A DNA stretch of 64,000 bases from Epiperipatus broadwayi (GCA_028023455.1 JAQFVV010001080.1:52105-116104), one strand, 5' to 3'; positions 37,371 to 49,495 are shown, counted from the stretch's first letter. Translations and numbers: made by a program. The notes: generated by a model not told the origin, from the sequence alone.

Positions 37371-37890
37371 AAAATTGTCATCAAATGAAAGCCTGGGTCT
37401 GCAAATAGAGACTTCTTAGCCCTTCTCTCTATTTGTTTACCAACCATTATCATGGCTGATGATTTTACAGTTTAGTTTCATCTATCATGTGCAAAATATC
37501 CATAAGAAAAAAAAATAACATTACACATTATCTTGCCTTCAAGAAAAAATTGATATTTCTGTTAAGAACTATCAAGCAACTGAGAAAAAACCCTGTGATG
37601 TTTTTTGATCTTAAATTCAAAAGTAAAAACTATTACATTCACTATACTGACAGATGCATATTAATGAGCATTCCATTCACATTTGTTTACAATGTGAATA
37701 ATTACATAACAATAATAGCTGCATCAAGAGGATCTTATGTAGTGGACATTAGGAATTTGCTCTTCTGGGTTTCTTTAAGGTTAATCAAAGAGTCTTCTTT
37801 CAAATAACAGTAAATTCCTTTCTGCAGCCAAGTTAATATATATATGATAAACAAAAATGCAAGTTAAAAAACTTTCTAACGCTTGTATTT
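37371..37890. other. Unrecognised DNA with one open frame
   Basis: A 106-codon open frame at 37487-37807 is lysine- and isoleucine-rich with no recognised family, splice site or start context. I do not call it a gene. Confidence 0.4.
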
Positions 37891-37892
37891 AT

Positions 37893-38150
37893 GTCCACAG
37901 ATGGCGTCCTACCAAGACTGCCAATCAAGCGTGTTTTGTTTACATAAACGTCAGAGTAGTTAGTATTCACTATCTCTAACTATAATTCCACTTTCAGATC
38001 ATGATTTCAAGCTATTTGCTATCGTCAGTGAAAGACAGGAATAAAGAAACTAGATCTGAATACAAACTCTGAGCGTTTATGAAACAATTTCTATTCAGCT
38101 TGCAAGCATGAATTTTTTAGACACGTAATGTCTTCAAACTCAGCATAGCA
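37893..38150 (-). repeat. HH-B repeat, single copy
   Basis: Matches the units at 17.44 and 17.86 kb (ttttgtttacataaacg, aaactagatctgaatacaaa, aatgtcttcaaa). It carries the best-preserved HH-B hammerhead. It abuts the perfect palindrome at 38152. Confidence 0.75.
37991..38034 (-). ncRNA. Hammerhead ribozyme, type I minimal (copy B3)
   Basis: Minus strand: stem I CUUUCA/UGAAAG (six perfect pairs), core CUGACGA (38022-38028), stem II AGC/GCU around AAAUA with a U.U apposition next to the core, GAAA, self-complementary UCAUGA, then UC with cleavage expected after C at 37997. All invariant bases are present. Its stem I differs from B1 and B2 at several positions yet stays paired. Confidence 0.75.
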
Positions 38151-38151
38151 A

Positions 38152-38289
38152 AAACTAAGTTGGGAGTGTGTATTATTTATTATAGCAGCATTTAAAATGA
38201 TTGTGTTTAATGTTATATATATATATAACATTAAACACAATCATTTTAAATGCTGCTATAATAAATAATACACACTCCCAACTTAGTTT
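38152..38289. repeat. Perfect 138-bp palindrome
   Basis: The arms 38152-38220 and 38221-38289 are exact reverse complements with no spacer, centred on a TA tract. Such a structure is either very young or an assembly foldback artefact. Confidence 0.97.
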
Positions 38290-38330
38290 AGAACATGGCA
38301 ATACTGAATAGGAAAATGAAATTACTTTAC

Positions 38331-38728
38331 CATAGAACCTCAAATACTATATCCCAAAATAATTCACTGATGAGTAAGGACAGCCACATTGAACATGATT
38401 CCACATCAGTTGAAGTAATAACACTAATACCATAGGAACTCAGATACAACATCCCCAGATATTTCATTGTTGAATAAGAGCAGTCACATTGAAAATAATT
38501 CCACATCAGTTGAAGTAATAACACTAATACTATAGGACCACAGATCCAACATCCCCAGATAATTCATAGTTGAACAAGAACAGTCACATTGAACATAATT
38601 CCACATCAGCTGAAGTAATAACACTAATATCATAGAACCTCAGATACAACATCCTGGATAATTCACTGTTGAATTAGAAAAGTCACATTGAACATAATTC
38701 CACATCAGTTGAAGTAATAACACTAATA
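38331..38728 (+). repeat. 100-bp tandem repeat, four copies
   Basis: Units start at 38331, 38431, 38531 and 38631, each about 100 bp, sharing ccacatcagttgaagtaata and acactaata at their ends. The last unit is slightly short. It looks like a small satellite array. Confidence 0.95.
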
Positions 38729-39513
38729 AACACACCAATGGAAAATCATTCCATCACTGTGTCAGATGTAGAATACACCACAGATAACCCCCTAAGAAAA
38801 AATATGTTTGATACTGGTAAAGAAAGAGATAAATTTCTAAAAGTTGGGGAAAATAAAATAAGAGGCAAAAAACTTCAGATAAAAACATTCTAAAAATAGC
38901 GTAACAAATCCCAGAGGAAAATAACTCACATAATAATCAAGATTCTGTATCATTAATACACACTACCAAAAAAACTATGTTTAACCATTTAACAATAGAA
39001 AACCCTTCATTTTCTATGGTAGAAATAATAATTCAACAAAAATTAGATATCAGAAAAACCATCACATCTCAAGATATGTGGACAATCCTCTGTGTGATCC
39101 ATTGCAGAAAATGTACTTTGTTTTTGTACAAAAAAAAGTATTAAGAAAGAAAATGTCAAATATTATATTAGAAGCCAGTGTGTCACACAAAAAACACCTT
39201 CACTTTTCATTCCTTTTTTTCAAGTAACAAAATCAGTCACACCAAACATTATAATGGTATAGCAAAATTAATATTAAAATTGACTTTTAAAAATAATATG
39301 AAAAGACAATTGACTGAAAAAACCAAAAACAAAAATGTATTCTATATTGCAAGCAAAAATAGTTAAGTCACTGCGGTTTATTCTTACTATCAAAATGATT
39401 AAATTATCAAATAGAAATTTAATTATTGTTTTAATATTTAAATATAGTATAAAATATAATACATATAATAGATAACCCTCAGTCTTATTTTTAATGAATT
39501 TAAATATATCACA
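38729..39513. other. AT-rich DNA, no gene recognised
   Basis: Broken lysine-rich frames. It may be the 5' leader of LINE-B. Confidence 0.4.
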
Positions 39514-42500
39514 GAGTAATGTAAGAGGCATTAACTCACCTCAGCGCTTATTTGCCCTCAGCAACTGGCTCACACTGTTCAACTCAAATATAACTCTCTT
39601 GACCGATAACAAAATAGTCATCACATCCAAAAATTATTCCATATAGATATCTTAATAAATGTGGATTCCTTAAGGTATCGCAGTCTGATGTATCTGCAGC
39701 TGGAGGAGGAATGATTATACACCACAATTCTCCATTTAAACAATTTAAAATTGTATATCTTGACTCCAATATGAGCATAGTAACACGCTATCATACTTCC
39801 CTCACAATAAACATAATCACAGTATATCTTTACAACAAAATGGAATTAATATTGAGATTAATAAGGCAGATAAATTTGCTTATTTCTACTAATCCCCATC
39901 CTATAATTTTAACTAGTAATTTCAATTTTTGTAAAGAAATACCTCCATCAGATTAATGCCAGACTCATGAACGCAGAAGGATTCTTTTTCACAAACTCCT
40001 TTTCTTTCTACATCAAAAAACATTCCACACTAATATATCTTCTTTGCTACTCTCCTGACTTTTATTTTTTTATCAATCCAATATCAATACCTGTAAGCTT
40101 TTCAGAACATTTAGCACTGGCAATTAAAATTAAATTAAACTCGAAAAGTCAACCAATATTCAGACTTAACAACACAATTAGATTACTTTTAAAATCCATG
40201 ATACCTGAAGTTGTCCTTTCAGAAATTTACATTTATTTTTTTAAAAAACATTATGGAATTAAACCCTGTAGAATCATGGTTCACATTTATAAATATCATC
40301 AAATCTATCATAAATTGTTATACTAGAAAAAATAAACCCCAACTAAATTGATAAAAAAATTAGATTCAATAGACTTTCAACTAAAAAATATGTCCACTTC
40401 AACAACATCTATTTCTTTAAACCACTAAACATCACATGATCCCTATTTCATAACTCTCAAACAAAAATCCAAACACACATAACAAATCTTGGCTAATTAT
40501 CTATCTATTAAAAAGTCAAAAATATATATGGAAGATCCAAATAATTGGTCAAAAGAATGTACACAATGAGCTTAATTAGAAACCAAAAGCAACAATACCA
40601 TCATCCATTTTAAAAGATTCAAATGTGATAGCTACAGAAAACATACTTACCCTTATATACTATCATTTTAAATCCAAATTTCAAACTTATTCCTATCCCA
40701 AACTTGCCCCTTTTTTATTTGGACATTAAGTTAAAGTTCATGGAATCACTAAATCTGATATTTCCCTCAAGTTAAACATCATTTCTGATAATACTCATCC
40801 AGAATCTCACGCAATACCCAAATTCCTGTTTAACCATCTCAACCACTTCACAATCCCAATAATTCACAATCCCAATAATTCACAATTCAATTAATCATTT
40901 GTCCAAACAATTCCACATAATTCCAGAAATTTATCCTATCTTTATGGTTCTCCTCCTTAAAAAAAATTATTCTTTCCCCCTTGCACAATCCTACACCCAT
41001 ATCCATGACTTCTCTCCTTATTAAAAAGTTGAATCTCTTATTAAAGATAAAATCAACCACACCTTCTCTCTTCATTATCAAAATTTCAGTTTGCAAAAAA
41101 AGGTTTGGCTACTTCATCAACAGCTATTCTGTATAAAGTATTAGTGGACCACTTTAGGCAATGTAGAAAAACAAGGCCCATTGGTGTGCAATTGGATATG
41201 AGGTCTTCATTTGACTCAGTTCCTATCCCTAAACTACAACAACTACTTCAGGAATATAATGTACCAATACCATACCTTTTCATACTAGGAAATCTACTTA
41301 TAAAGAGAAGTTTGCATAACTCTCAAAAAAAAATACTCCCTGGATTTCATCCACATAATTCTATTCCTCAAGGCTATCCTTTTAGTTCTTTTCTCTTCAC
41401 AACTTATATCAATCCCCTTCTTTTGGAAATAAAAAAGCAAAATTCCAGGTATATATATTCCTATAATTAATCAAACCATTAATCACATCTCCTATAAGGA
41501 TGACTTATATCACTTCTTTGGGAAATAGAAAGCAAAATTCCAGGTATACATATTTCTATAATTAATCAAACTATTAATCACATTTTCTATAAGGATGACT
41601 TAGTTGTTTTTCTCCCATCAGAAAAACTCCTTCCCTTACTTGACACTGTACTTAATAATTGTACTAACAATTTTTCAATCCACTTTAACAAAAACAAATC
41701 TTTTACTAGGAATATTCTTATAGGTAAGACCATTCCTTCCAATTTTTCCTCAATTCCTCATAAATTTATAGGTTTCCCAATCCACCTCATATATAATGCA
41801 ATGAAAACTGCTATTCAAAATCAGTTTATTGTTTCAGTAGAATGCACCATCAATGCATTATCCAAAGCATACCTTTCAATATATGCTAAGGCATCACTAA
41901 TCAACATTTTAATACTTCCTAAAATTAATTATTTCTTACCCATTATTAAATTTACTTCTTCATTCAAAAAATATATATACTCCCTTTTCACCAAACTAAT
42001 CTAGAATAAAAAAAACAATAGTTCTAAGCATAATAAGTATACAAAAACATATTAAATTCAATGATCTCTTATTACATGGCATCTCTACATTTTATTTTCT
42101 CAGAACCATTAATGAAATAATTAATTATTTTCTTCCCAGGTGTTAATAGTGTGATTTCTGTTAACCCTACTGACACTCCATCATCTATTAACAATAATTT
42201 CATCAAAACATTAATAACTCTCATAAGTAAACACACTGCTCTCTCATATAATCTATTTCTAAATCAAATTAATTATTGGCAAACACATAACATTGAAAAT
42301 AATAGTAGTTGTATCAATTAATAGTCAATGTTTATTGTTATGTAGTGACAGATACATTATAAAAAAGTTAAAATATTGGCACTTGGAATCCAAATATCAG
42401 GATTTCTTAATAAAAATAAATGCCAAAGCCCTTCCTACTAATTATTTTCTCTTCTACAAATGACACTTCACAAATATAGAGCCATTATGTGCCTTCTGTT

Positions 42501-42720
42501 ACAGAATTGAAGAAACATTAGAACACTTTCTTATGGATTATTCCTCATTTCTTCATTGTCATTCAATTATCAATAACGTGACTCATTCAAAATCACTAAC
42601 AATCAAAAATTTCATAAAAAAAATATACAAAGTGGTCCTCTCAATATAAGAATTATTACATTCATTCTTTTCACACTTTGGTTCATAAAATGCTACTTAC
42701 GCTTTAATCTCACATCTCAC
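39514..42720 (+). pseudogene. LINE-B copy 1, endonuclease and RT
   Basis: Near full-length but dead non-LTR element with an L1/Tx1-like layout. An endonuclease start (NVRGINSPQRLFALSNWLT) lies at 39518. An ISPxSDH-like tract lies near 40080 (SEHLALAIKIKLN). The pre-RT region is decayed. From 41105 the RT reads ATSSTAILYKVLVDHFRQC, GVQLDMRSSFDSVPIPKLQQ, SIPQGYPFSSFLFTTYINP and a catalytic box YKDDL (usual YADD, A to K). The thumb at 41801-42004 is followed by the C-terminal LCAFCYRIEETLEHFLMD near 42490. It contains a 95-bp duplication over the catalytic box and a short HH-A end-like sequence at 40416-40455. Confidence 0.8.
41413..41610 (+). repeat. 95-bp tandem duplication over the RT catalytic box
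   Basis: gcaaaattccaggtat occurs at 41437 and 41532, followed each time by a ctataaggatgactta block encoding YKDDL. Only the second copy continues into VVFLPS, so the first is the extra one. It breaks the frame. Confidence 0.9.
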
Positions 42721-43694
42721 AATATTAAATCATTCTTTTTAAAAAAAATTAATTAAGTTAAGACCAGATATCAAACTCATGCACCAAGTGATATTTATGA
42801 GCTACATGGAATCTGATATCATTAACAACCCAATGACTATGTTATTAAATATACTAATTAATATGCATTAGATATATATTGATTATTGCTCAATTATATG
42901 AATATCTATCTTATTGCTTTTTTGTTTCAATAAGACTTGTAAATAATCTCCTATGTATATAGCAAACCTAATAAAGTTAATTTAAACTAAATAGTCATTT
43001 TCAATTTTTTCATGTTCTGATTCCTAAATTATTTAGGAGGACAGTGGAGAACAAACTTCTACCAGATCATAATTAAAAAATCAATCATGTAGTAAATTAT
43101 CTTTCAACCGCTGGTAATAATCTCTAATAAATACGAAACTAATTTTCAAATACAGTGGAACCGTAAACTACTATGTGATATCTAACTGTGAATTCAATTA
43201 CAAACTACTCCAAAATAAATGTAAATAAACAAAAAAATATATAAACAAATAAATAATAAAAACAATGAAATTTGTGAACTTATTAAATTTTATGAATTAT
43301 CACGTTTTCAAATGTGAATGTACGCAATTTAAAACTATTAAAAGCACGTGTACCGATTTTTTCCATAGCATTTATATTTTATTCTGCTCAGTATATCGTA
43401 AATAAAATAATGTATTTTTTAGATTCATGAATGATAATTCAAAAAAACATTATCAAGTACTTTTGTTAAAGGAAAATTATTTGATTTAATAATAAAAAAG
43501 AAAAGTCTTATTCGTTATTCATAAGAGGGCAGTATGTATCAAAAAAACGAATCTCTATTAGAGAAATATTGAAGATGGACCAACAGATTTTTGCTATTGT
43601 TGCTTATAAGCAAAATAAGGGACAATTTTTTGGTCAAGACTTTATGTCTATAGTTGTATGACAGTCTTGTATTGCATCAGAAAGCATTGTCTTT
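42721..43694. other. AT-rich DNA, target of LINE-B copy 3
   Basis: A short open stretch at 43575-43660 (MDQQIFAIVAYKQNKGQFFG) is interrupted by the LINE-B insertion. It is not recognised. Confidence 0.4.
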
Positions 43695-44509
43695 TTTTTA
43701 AAAAAAAAATAGAATATAGACTTTATTTTATATAAAGTGTTACAAATGAATTTCTATAGACAACAAAAAAAAATCTAGTATAAATTTACATTTTTACTAA
43801 TAACTTCCTGAACTTCTTGTACTAAGAACCAGTCCATGTGGATAGGTAGATTTCTTTAGGTGCAAGAAGCTTATCTTTTTTTCGAAGAGAGTTAAATGTA
43901 TTTTTAATAAAAAATTGTAAGTCCAATGGAGAATTTGTTATAACTATATGACATCTAAGTAACCATATTACGTGGTTAATAAATGTGCATCTCCTGATAT
44001 TGCAGAAATTACCCATTTTAATATTATAAATGATATCAAAGAGTTCTGGATTGTGATTATTGAAATAATTTTGAATTATATATTTTGCTTCTCTTAGTCC
44101 TGAGCAAGAATATGATCAAATGTTTCACTATCTTTTTTACACAAAATACATAAGGAATCAATCCTTTTAAATCCTCTATTTGAAACAAGGAAATCGTTGG
44201 TAGGAAGTGAAGATAGATTTATTTTAATGATAAAATCAATATATTTAGGCATTAAATACCATTTTCTCATTTTATTAAAAAGATTGATATTAGTCACTTC
44301 AAGATAACTAGGAGGGCATATCAGCTGAGGATTTATCATTTTAAACGTGTCCCAATATGTGTGCTTATTATTAAAAAGAATTTCATTTAAATCCATTTGT
44401 TTATCAATAAGTGAGATGAGAAGTTGTAGCCAATTTTTTTTAATATTCGGGGGAGGCATATCTGTGGGAATGATTGTGTCAATAATGTTTTGATAATTAA
44501 ATTCAATCA
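43695..44509 (-). mobile_element. LINE-B copy 3, 5'-truncated, with target duplication
   Basis: Minus-strand insertion of 815 bp flanked by agaaagcattgtcttt at 43679-43694 and 44510-44525 (16 bp, perfect). An A-rich 3' end adjoins the left repeat (t/a run at 43692-43710). The open frame 44510 to 44094 holds the C-terminal LINE-B region: NLFNKMRKWYLMPKYIDFI, LSSLPTNDFLVSN and LCILCKKDSETFDH (C-x2-C...H). This is a textbook target-primed insertion. Confidence 0.88.
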
Positions 44510-44525
44510 AGAAAGCATTGTCTTT

Positions 44526-45454
44526 ATCAAAAATTTGGCCAAGAATCTAAAACATACAATGACTCACAATTGCTACAAGTAAAGAATACAATTATAGAAA
44601 GTGAGATGGAACGTAGACCATCCTTACATGGAAAATAATTTGAATATTAAAATCATTGCTAGACTGATGACTTAAAAAAGAAAACAAAGTTACGCTTCAT
44701 CAACTTCTCATTCCACAGTCATTGGTGCTCCAGAAGTTTGTTAAGCCAACACGTCCATTGTCCATTTTATAAAAAAATAATGAAGTAAATTTTATTACAA
44801 TATTTTTAAATGAATTTATTGAACCCACATGTATAATTCTGTAAATAATTATGCAAATGTACTTTCTCAATTTATTATTAATAACTATGTTACTGTTACA
44901 AAAGTTTATCTGTAATTTTAATTTTTATATGCACAATGTACACACATAGTATCTGTTTTATATGTGTATTCATGTTAAAATGTATTGTATTTTGCATTTA
45001 CAGTATGAAAATAATGTGCCTTCTATTCTAATGATTGTTTGTTACCAAAAGGTTGGCTATTATATGTCATTTTTATTAAATGTAGGAGAAGCTTGGAAAC
45101 AAATTATAGTATAGTTCACAGTACCATACCTTTAATAATGAAAGATTAAAGTATTTACCAGAAAATGTGAACCTGACCTGACATAAACTATTTAGACATC
45201 AGATTTTTGTAACTTGTCTAAATTGAGATTTTTAAAATAACCTGCCATGAATGGCGGGAGGGGGGGTTTGAAAGAAACTCATGAAGATAAATATAATATC
45301 CAGTACAATAATGATAACCAAATCTACAGGAATATATCGCACTGTACATATTTTAATGAAAGTTCAATTAGAAAAGTTAAATTAAAAAAACTACAGACTA
45401 ATAAAAGTATTAAGCAAATATTGAAAACTACTCCTAATAACAGTATTTTAAATA
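44526..45454. other. AT-rich DNA, no gene seen
   Basis: No recognised domain. There is a G-run near 45262. Confidence 0.5.
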
Positions 45455-45597
45455 AAGTCTTACACCACATGACTTAATTTTATAAGCTTGTAATTATAAA
45501 CTAAAATAAAGAGCATGCTAATGAGCTCTAACAAGCTTTATTGATAAACGCCCCAAGAGAAAGCATTTTAAATTTTCTATCTAGAAATTATTCCCAT

Positions 45598-45637
45598 TCT
45601 CAGACTGGTATCAAGCTATTGACTTTCCTCAATGAGA
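45598..45637 (-). ncRNA. Hammerhead ribozyme, decayed (copy D1)
   Basis: Minus strand: stem I UCUCA/UGAGA, core UUGAGGA, stem II as in D3, GAUA in place of GAAA, CCAG, UC. Two core changes make activity unlikely. Confidence 0.5.
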
Positions 45638-45673
45638 CACTAGGATATTTATAGGGTCTGAAATGTTCTAGCA

Positions 45674-45713
45674 CCTCACTGAGGAAATCCAATAGCTTGA
45701 AAACAGACTGAGA
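45674..45713 (+). ncRNA. Hammerhead ribozyme, decayed (copy D2)
   Basis: Stem I CCUCA/UGAGA, core CUGAGGA intact (45679-45685), GAAA intact (45699-45702), but stem III and the cleavage site read ACAG-AC instead of CCGG-UC, so the U of UH is lost. It is probably inactive. Confidence 0.55.
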
Positions 45714-45784
45714 ATGGGTATAATTTCTAGATATTTTAAATGCTTTCTCTTGCAGCATTTATTGATGTGTGAAATATCCTAGTG

Positions 45785-45824
45785 CCTCACTGAGGAAAGC
45801 CAATAGCTTGAAACCGGTCTGAGG
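45785..45824 (+). ncRNA. Hammerhead ribozyme, type I minimal (copy D3)
   Basis: The cleanest motif in the window: stem I CCUCA/UGAGG (five perfect pairs), core CUGAGGA (45790-45796; position 7 is variable in the family), stem II AAGC/GCUU around CAAUA, GAAA (45810-45813), self-complementary CCGG, then UC with cleavage expected after 45819. All invariant bases are present. Confidence 0.8.
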
Positions 45825-45905
45825 ATGGGGATAATTTCTAGATAGAGATTTTAAATGATTTCTCTTGCAGCATTTATTGATAAAGCTTGTTAGCGCTATT
45901 AGCAT

Positions 45906-46399
45906 GCTCTTTATTTTAACTCCTAATAATATTTTCAAGAAGAAAACAAGAGCATATTTATAGCATATATACAAAGAAAACAATATATCACAGACTATGA
46001 TGTGTGTAATCATATGTGCACATAAAACATGAACTGATGGATATATAAGAATAAATACATTTTTATTTCTTTTTGTCTTTTGAATTCAATACAAAAAGGT
46101 GTGATTTTTATTTATTTCATACATCTTTAAATTAATTAATTTTTACTTTCAAAAATAAATTTTATTAGACCAAAGAAATACAGACTGAAAAGCATAAAAC
46201 AAGCAAAAGATTATAAGATAGCATGTAAAATAAAGAGGAAAGGTTCATATTTGAGTTGATGTTTTGTCCAGAAAACATTAGTGCTATTAGTATATAATAT
46301 TAGTATCCATGTTTCAGTTTTCTAGATTTAATGCATTACTGATTGAGTGGTTTAAGGTTATGATGTATTTAGAAAGTGTTGATGTGTACATTTGTTTAT
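45906..46399. other. AT-rich DNA, no gene seen
   Basis: No recognised feature between HH-D and LINE-B copy 2. Confidence 0.45.
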
Positions 46400-48580
46400 T
46401 AGTATGAAAGATCGTGTTTATTTTTGGTCGGCCTCTCCCCTTTTTGGGGACACTTTAGTCAACAGCAACCCAACAAATGGTGAAGTTGCGGAAGAGCTTT
46501 ATTCGAATGCAATGAAGTCTCAGGTTTGTACAGCTGTGAAGGGGTCAGCAGTCCACATATCCCTATCCATTTCTTTGTTTAGGATCTTCCAAAATGCCGT
46601 GGATATATTATTCAGGGTCTCCAACTGGAACACCAGCTTGAGTCACAATGCCTGGATGGAGAAGTTAATTGTGGCTGAAAGATGGATTTTTGCGAATACA
46701 CCTTTTTCAATTGCCATTTTCAGCTTCATTTGGATGTGATTTCTTATCATGTTTTGCTAAAAATGAGTTATTAAATTGATCAAAGTTGTGCATTTGAAGA
46801 GGAAGTGATCAGTAGTCTCTTTCTGTCTAAGGCACAGAATACAGATAGGGTCAATATCCTGTCCCCTTTTATAATGCAGGAAGATATTTGTTGGGGGGCA
46901 CACAGGCTTGATTTCAATAGGAAGTCTATGATTTTTGGTGATAACTTTCAGAACTTGGTCATCCTTATCATTTGAGGGATGTTGATTGAAAGGCAGCTGG
47001 GGATCTTCTGATTTTGGTGGTCAAGAAAATCAAACACTTCCCTTAGGAAGATTTTTTTGAAAATAAGATTGTCATTGTTTGGATGTTATTAAAGATAAAG
47101 TTGATTTGCTGTTGAATTAACTAGGCATGTCCTCTGGGGGGAGGGGGGTGATCAGTAGGTTGAATGTCATTTTTTGGAAGTGGACATTGAGCATGTTCAT
47201 TTTATTTGAAAAATGTTGTAGAGTACATTATGGGTGCACTGCAAGCAGTGAGAGACCATTTATGAGTTTTGGGCTTTTGTAGGATTCTTAAGCTGATCAC
47301 AGGTGATTCACCCACCCAACATAGTTTTCTGCAGACAGCTTCTACTTTGTTTATAAATACTTTGGTGGGGATGAACCCTGCCAAATAGTATATTATTTTT
47401 GGGAGAATAAAAGCATTTAATGGGGCTATCTTCCCAAATAGGGAAAGGTATATTTTGGTCAAGGATGCAATTGTAGCTTCAATTTTATGCAGTAATGAGT
47501 CCTGTAACACATCTCTGTGGGGGATTTTGATAAGTGATATCCCAGAAATTTCTGTGATACTGCTTCAAATCCACTGGAGATCTTCCGGCCAATAAGAATT
47601 GACCAAATGGCTGATTTTTGGGGGGTTGACTAGGAGACCAGTCAATTTGGCATGATGGCCAAGGAGTTGTTCTAGCCTATCCAGTTCATCATGGGTTGAA
47701 AGAAACACAACTACATCATCCATATAGGAGATGTCAGTGATGTTCTCAAGTAATGGAACAGTGATACCAGAGAACATGGCTGCGATATTAATCAGCATTG
47801 GATTGATACAGGCAGCAAAGAGAAGAGCTCTCAGGGAGAACATTGGGGAATTGAGATATAGGGCATAAAACCTGGGGCAATGCATCCATCTAGGGATAAG
47901 AACACTTCACCATTGTAAAGAAGGTTCTCAATCATTTGTATGTATATGGCTGGTACACTGAGCTGTTCCAGGACATTGGGAACACATCAATTCTCATGAA
48001 GTCAAACACAACTACATTAAGTTGGACTGCAACAAGTTGGGTTTTGTTTTGTCTTTGCACATGATCAACCAAGAGTCTAAACTGGCTGATAGCATCGGAT
48101 GTTGAAGTGCTTTTTTTGACAAATTAATGGCATGAAAGTTGTTTTATGTTATATTGAATCTTATCTTTAATGATGCTCTCAATGATCTTTGTCAATAAGG
48201 GGATCATCAAGATAGGGCACAGATTATTAAGATCTGGTTGTGCATTGCACTTCTTTAAAAAGGGTACCATGGAAATGGGATATAGGTTTATTAGGTGATG
48301 ACTTCCAGTGGTGATGAAGTCTATAATTCCATGGATTACTGGAATGGTGAAAGCTCTTAGGTGTAAGAATAGAAATCAAAGAATCCTGTGAAAGCCAGGG
48401 TGGAGTTTGCCAAGAATGACACTACCTGTGATGTTATGCTCTGGAACGTTGGTAGTAAAAAAACTCTATGGGTGTTAGTGATGCCAATATGTTGTAATTT
48501 TTTTTTGTAAAAGTTTCTTATTCTGGAAAGCATGGAGAGGCCAATGTATTGGTTATCATGTATTCTCATGCACAAATATG
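46400..48580 (-). pseudogene. LINE-B copy 2, RT and C-terminus
   Basis: Minus-strand LINE-B relative with a less AT-rich, better preserved sequence. In coding order: IPISMVPFLKKCNAQPDL near 48250 (RT start), QFRLLVDHVQRQNKTQLVAV near 48060, LRALLFAACINPMLINIAAM near 47820, ISYMDDVVVFLSTHDELDRL near 47710 (catalytic box YMDD, both aspartates kept), LTGLLVNPPKISHLVNSYW, the thumb KIYLSLFGKIAPLNAFILPK near 47440, and the C-terminal ICILCLRQKETTDHFLFKC near 46840. Stops and frameshifts separate these. No endonuclease is present, so it is 5' truncated. Confidence 0.8.
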
Positions 48581-49418
48581 CTATGGTATATGTAACATTT
48601 ATGTGTGTTATTTTATATATTTCACATCAGACAATGGATAAATAAATAGAATTAAAATTATTAAGGATGAAATACTTCAACAGCAATTTATCCATTGTCT
48701 AATGAGAAAATGCGTATTTATTTATTTGTTAAACTGTGCTTGTAGTAATTTTGTTAAAATTATTTTATTAAATATTAATTTTTATTGAAATTTAATATTG
48801 GTATTTTTTTTCATTGTTCTATGTAGCATTCCAAATAGATCTAAATATACCACAAACTACAATACAAATTTAGGATGTGTGATTTCTAAAATTATATACA
48901 TACATAAATTAAAGAATAGGAGCTAGCATCATGGATGATAATGGATATAAAAAGAAGTTGATTTCTCATGTAATGATTTTTTTTTGGGGGGGGGTCATAA
49001 TGCTTTGTGGCTGATGTTCATTAACTCACAAATCCATCACATTACCCATAGGCCAAGCACCATAGAAATCATACTAGGAAATATGATTGATCAGTTAATT
49101 AAAAGTATATTTACTGATAGCATGTGGCTAAAAAAATATTACATATTACTCATTTGCCAATACTTGACTCCAATATTTACCTGAAGATTAGTGATAGATG
49201 TGGTAATATATTGGACTATTTCCATCATCTATCATTAAATGTTGAATGTCTAGTCTATAAAATTTTAAACTTTGTTTAAACTTTTCCAATACAAACAACT
49301 TATTATTAATAGCAGGTAAATAGACAACACATGTGAGTAATTACAAAATGTTTCAGGTAGTATTATTCTCTATTTTTCTTCAGGCATTGTTGGTCTGACC
49401 AGTGACAGTATTAGCATA
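48581..49418. other. AT-rich DNA, no gene seen
   Basis: No recognised feature. There is a T/G homopolymer run near 48980. Confidence 0.5.
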
Positions 49419-49495
49419 GGAGTCAAACTTGCACCTTTAGATTCCTGAAAATCAAATTTCATGACAATGCTCTAACCAACTGACCTATTCTGTAA
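49419..49495 (-). repeat. tRNA-like sequence, probable SINE head
   Basis: Minus strand: AGGTCAGTTGGTTAGAGCA (box A-like), a CAT-containing loop region, and CAAGTTTGACTCC (box B-like). The acceptor ends do not pair well, so it is a SINE head or tRNA pseudogene and not a working tRNA gene. Confidence 0.5.

Larger units (their letters stand above)
45455..45905 (+). repeat. HH-D repeat with three hammerhead-like units
   Basis: Starts cacatgacttaattttataa near 45470 (the same start as the copy at 63.74 kb) and ends near agcatgctctttatttta. It holds one minus-oriented unit (45540-45640) and two plus-oriented units (45660-45770, 45775-45890) 111 bp apart. The outer ends gagcatgctaatgagct / gctattagcatgctcttta are inverted. 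There is no protein. Confidence 0.8.

Noticed and set aside
37487-37807. 106-codon plus-strand open frame
   Set aside because: AT-driven lysine/isoleucine composition, with no family, splice site or context.
38331-38728. CRISPR array
   Set aside because: The 100-bp units are contiguous with no distinct spacers, and the genome is eukaryotic.
40416-40455. HH-A insertion in LINE-B copy 1
   Set aside because: Only ~36 bp match the HH-A end (ttaaaccactaaacatcaca). There is no second end or direct repeat, so I note it but do not call an insertion.
45247-45477. 76-codon plus-strand open frame
   Set aside because: Asparagine/lysine-rich low-complexity frame that runs into the HH-D repeat.
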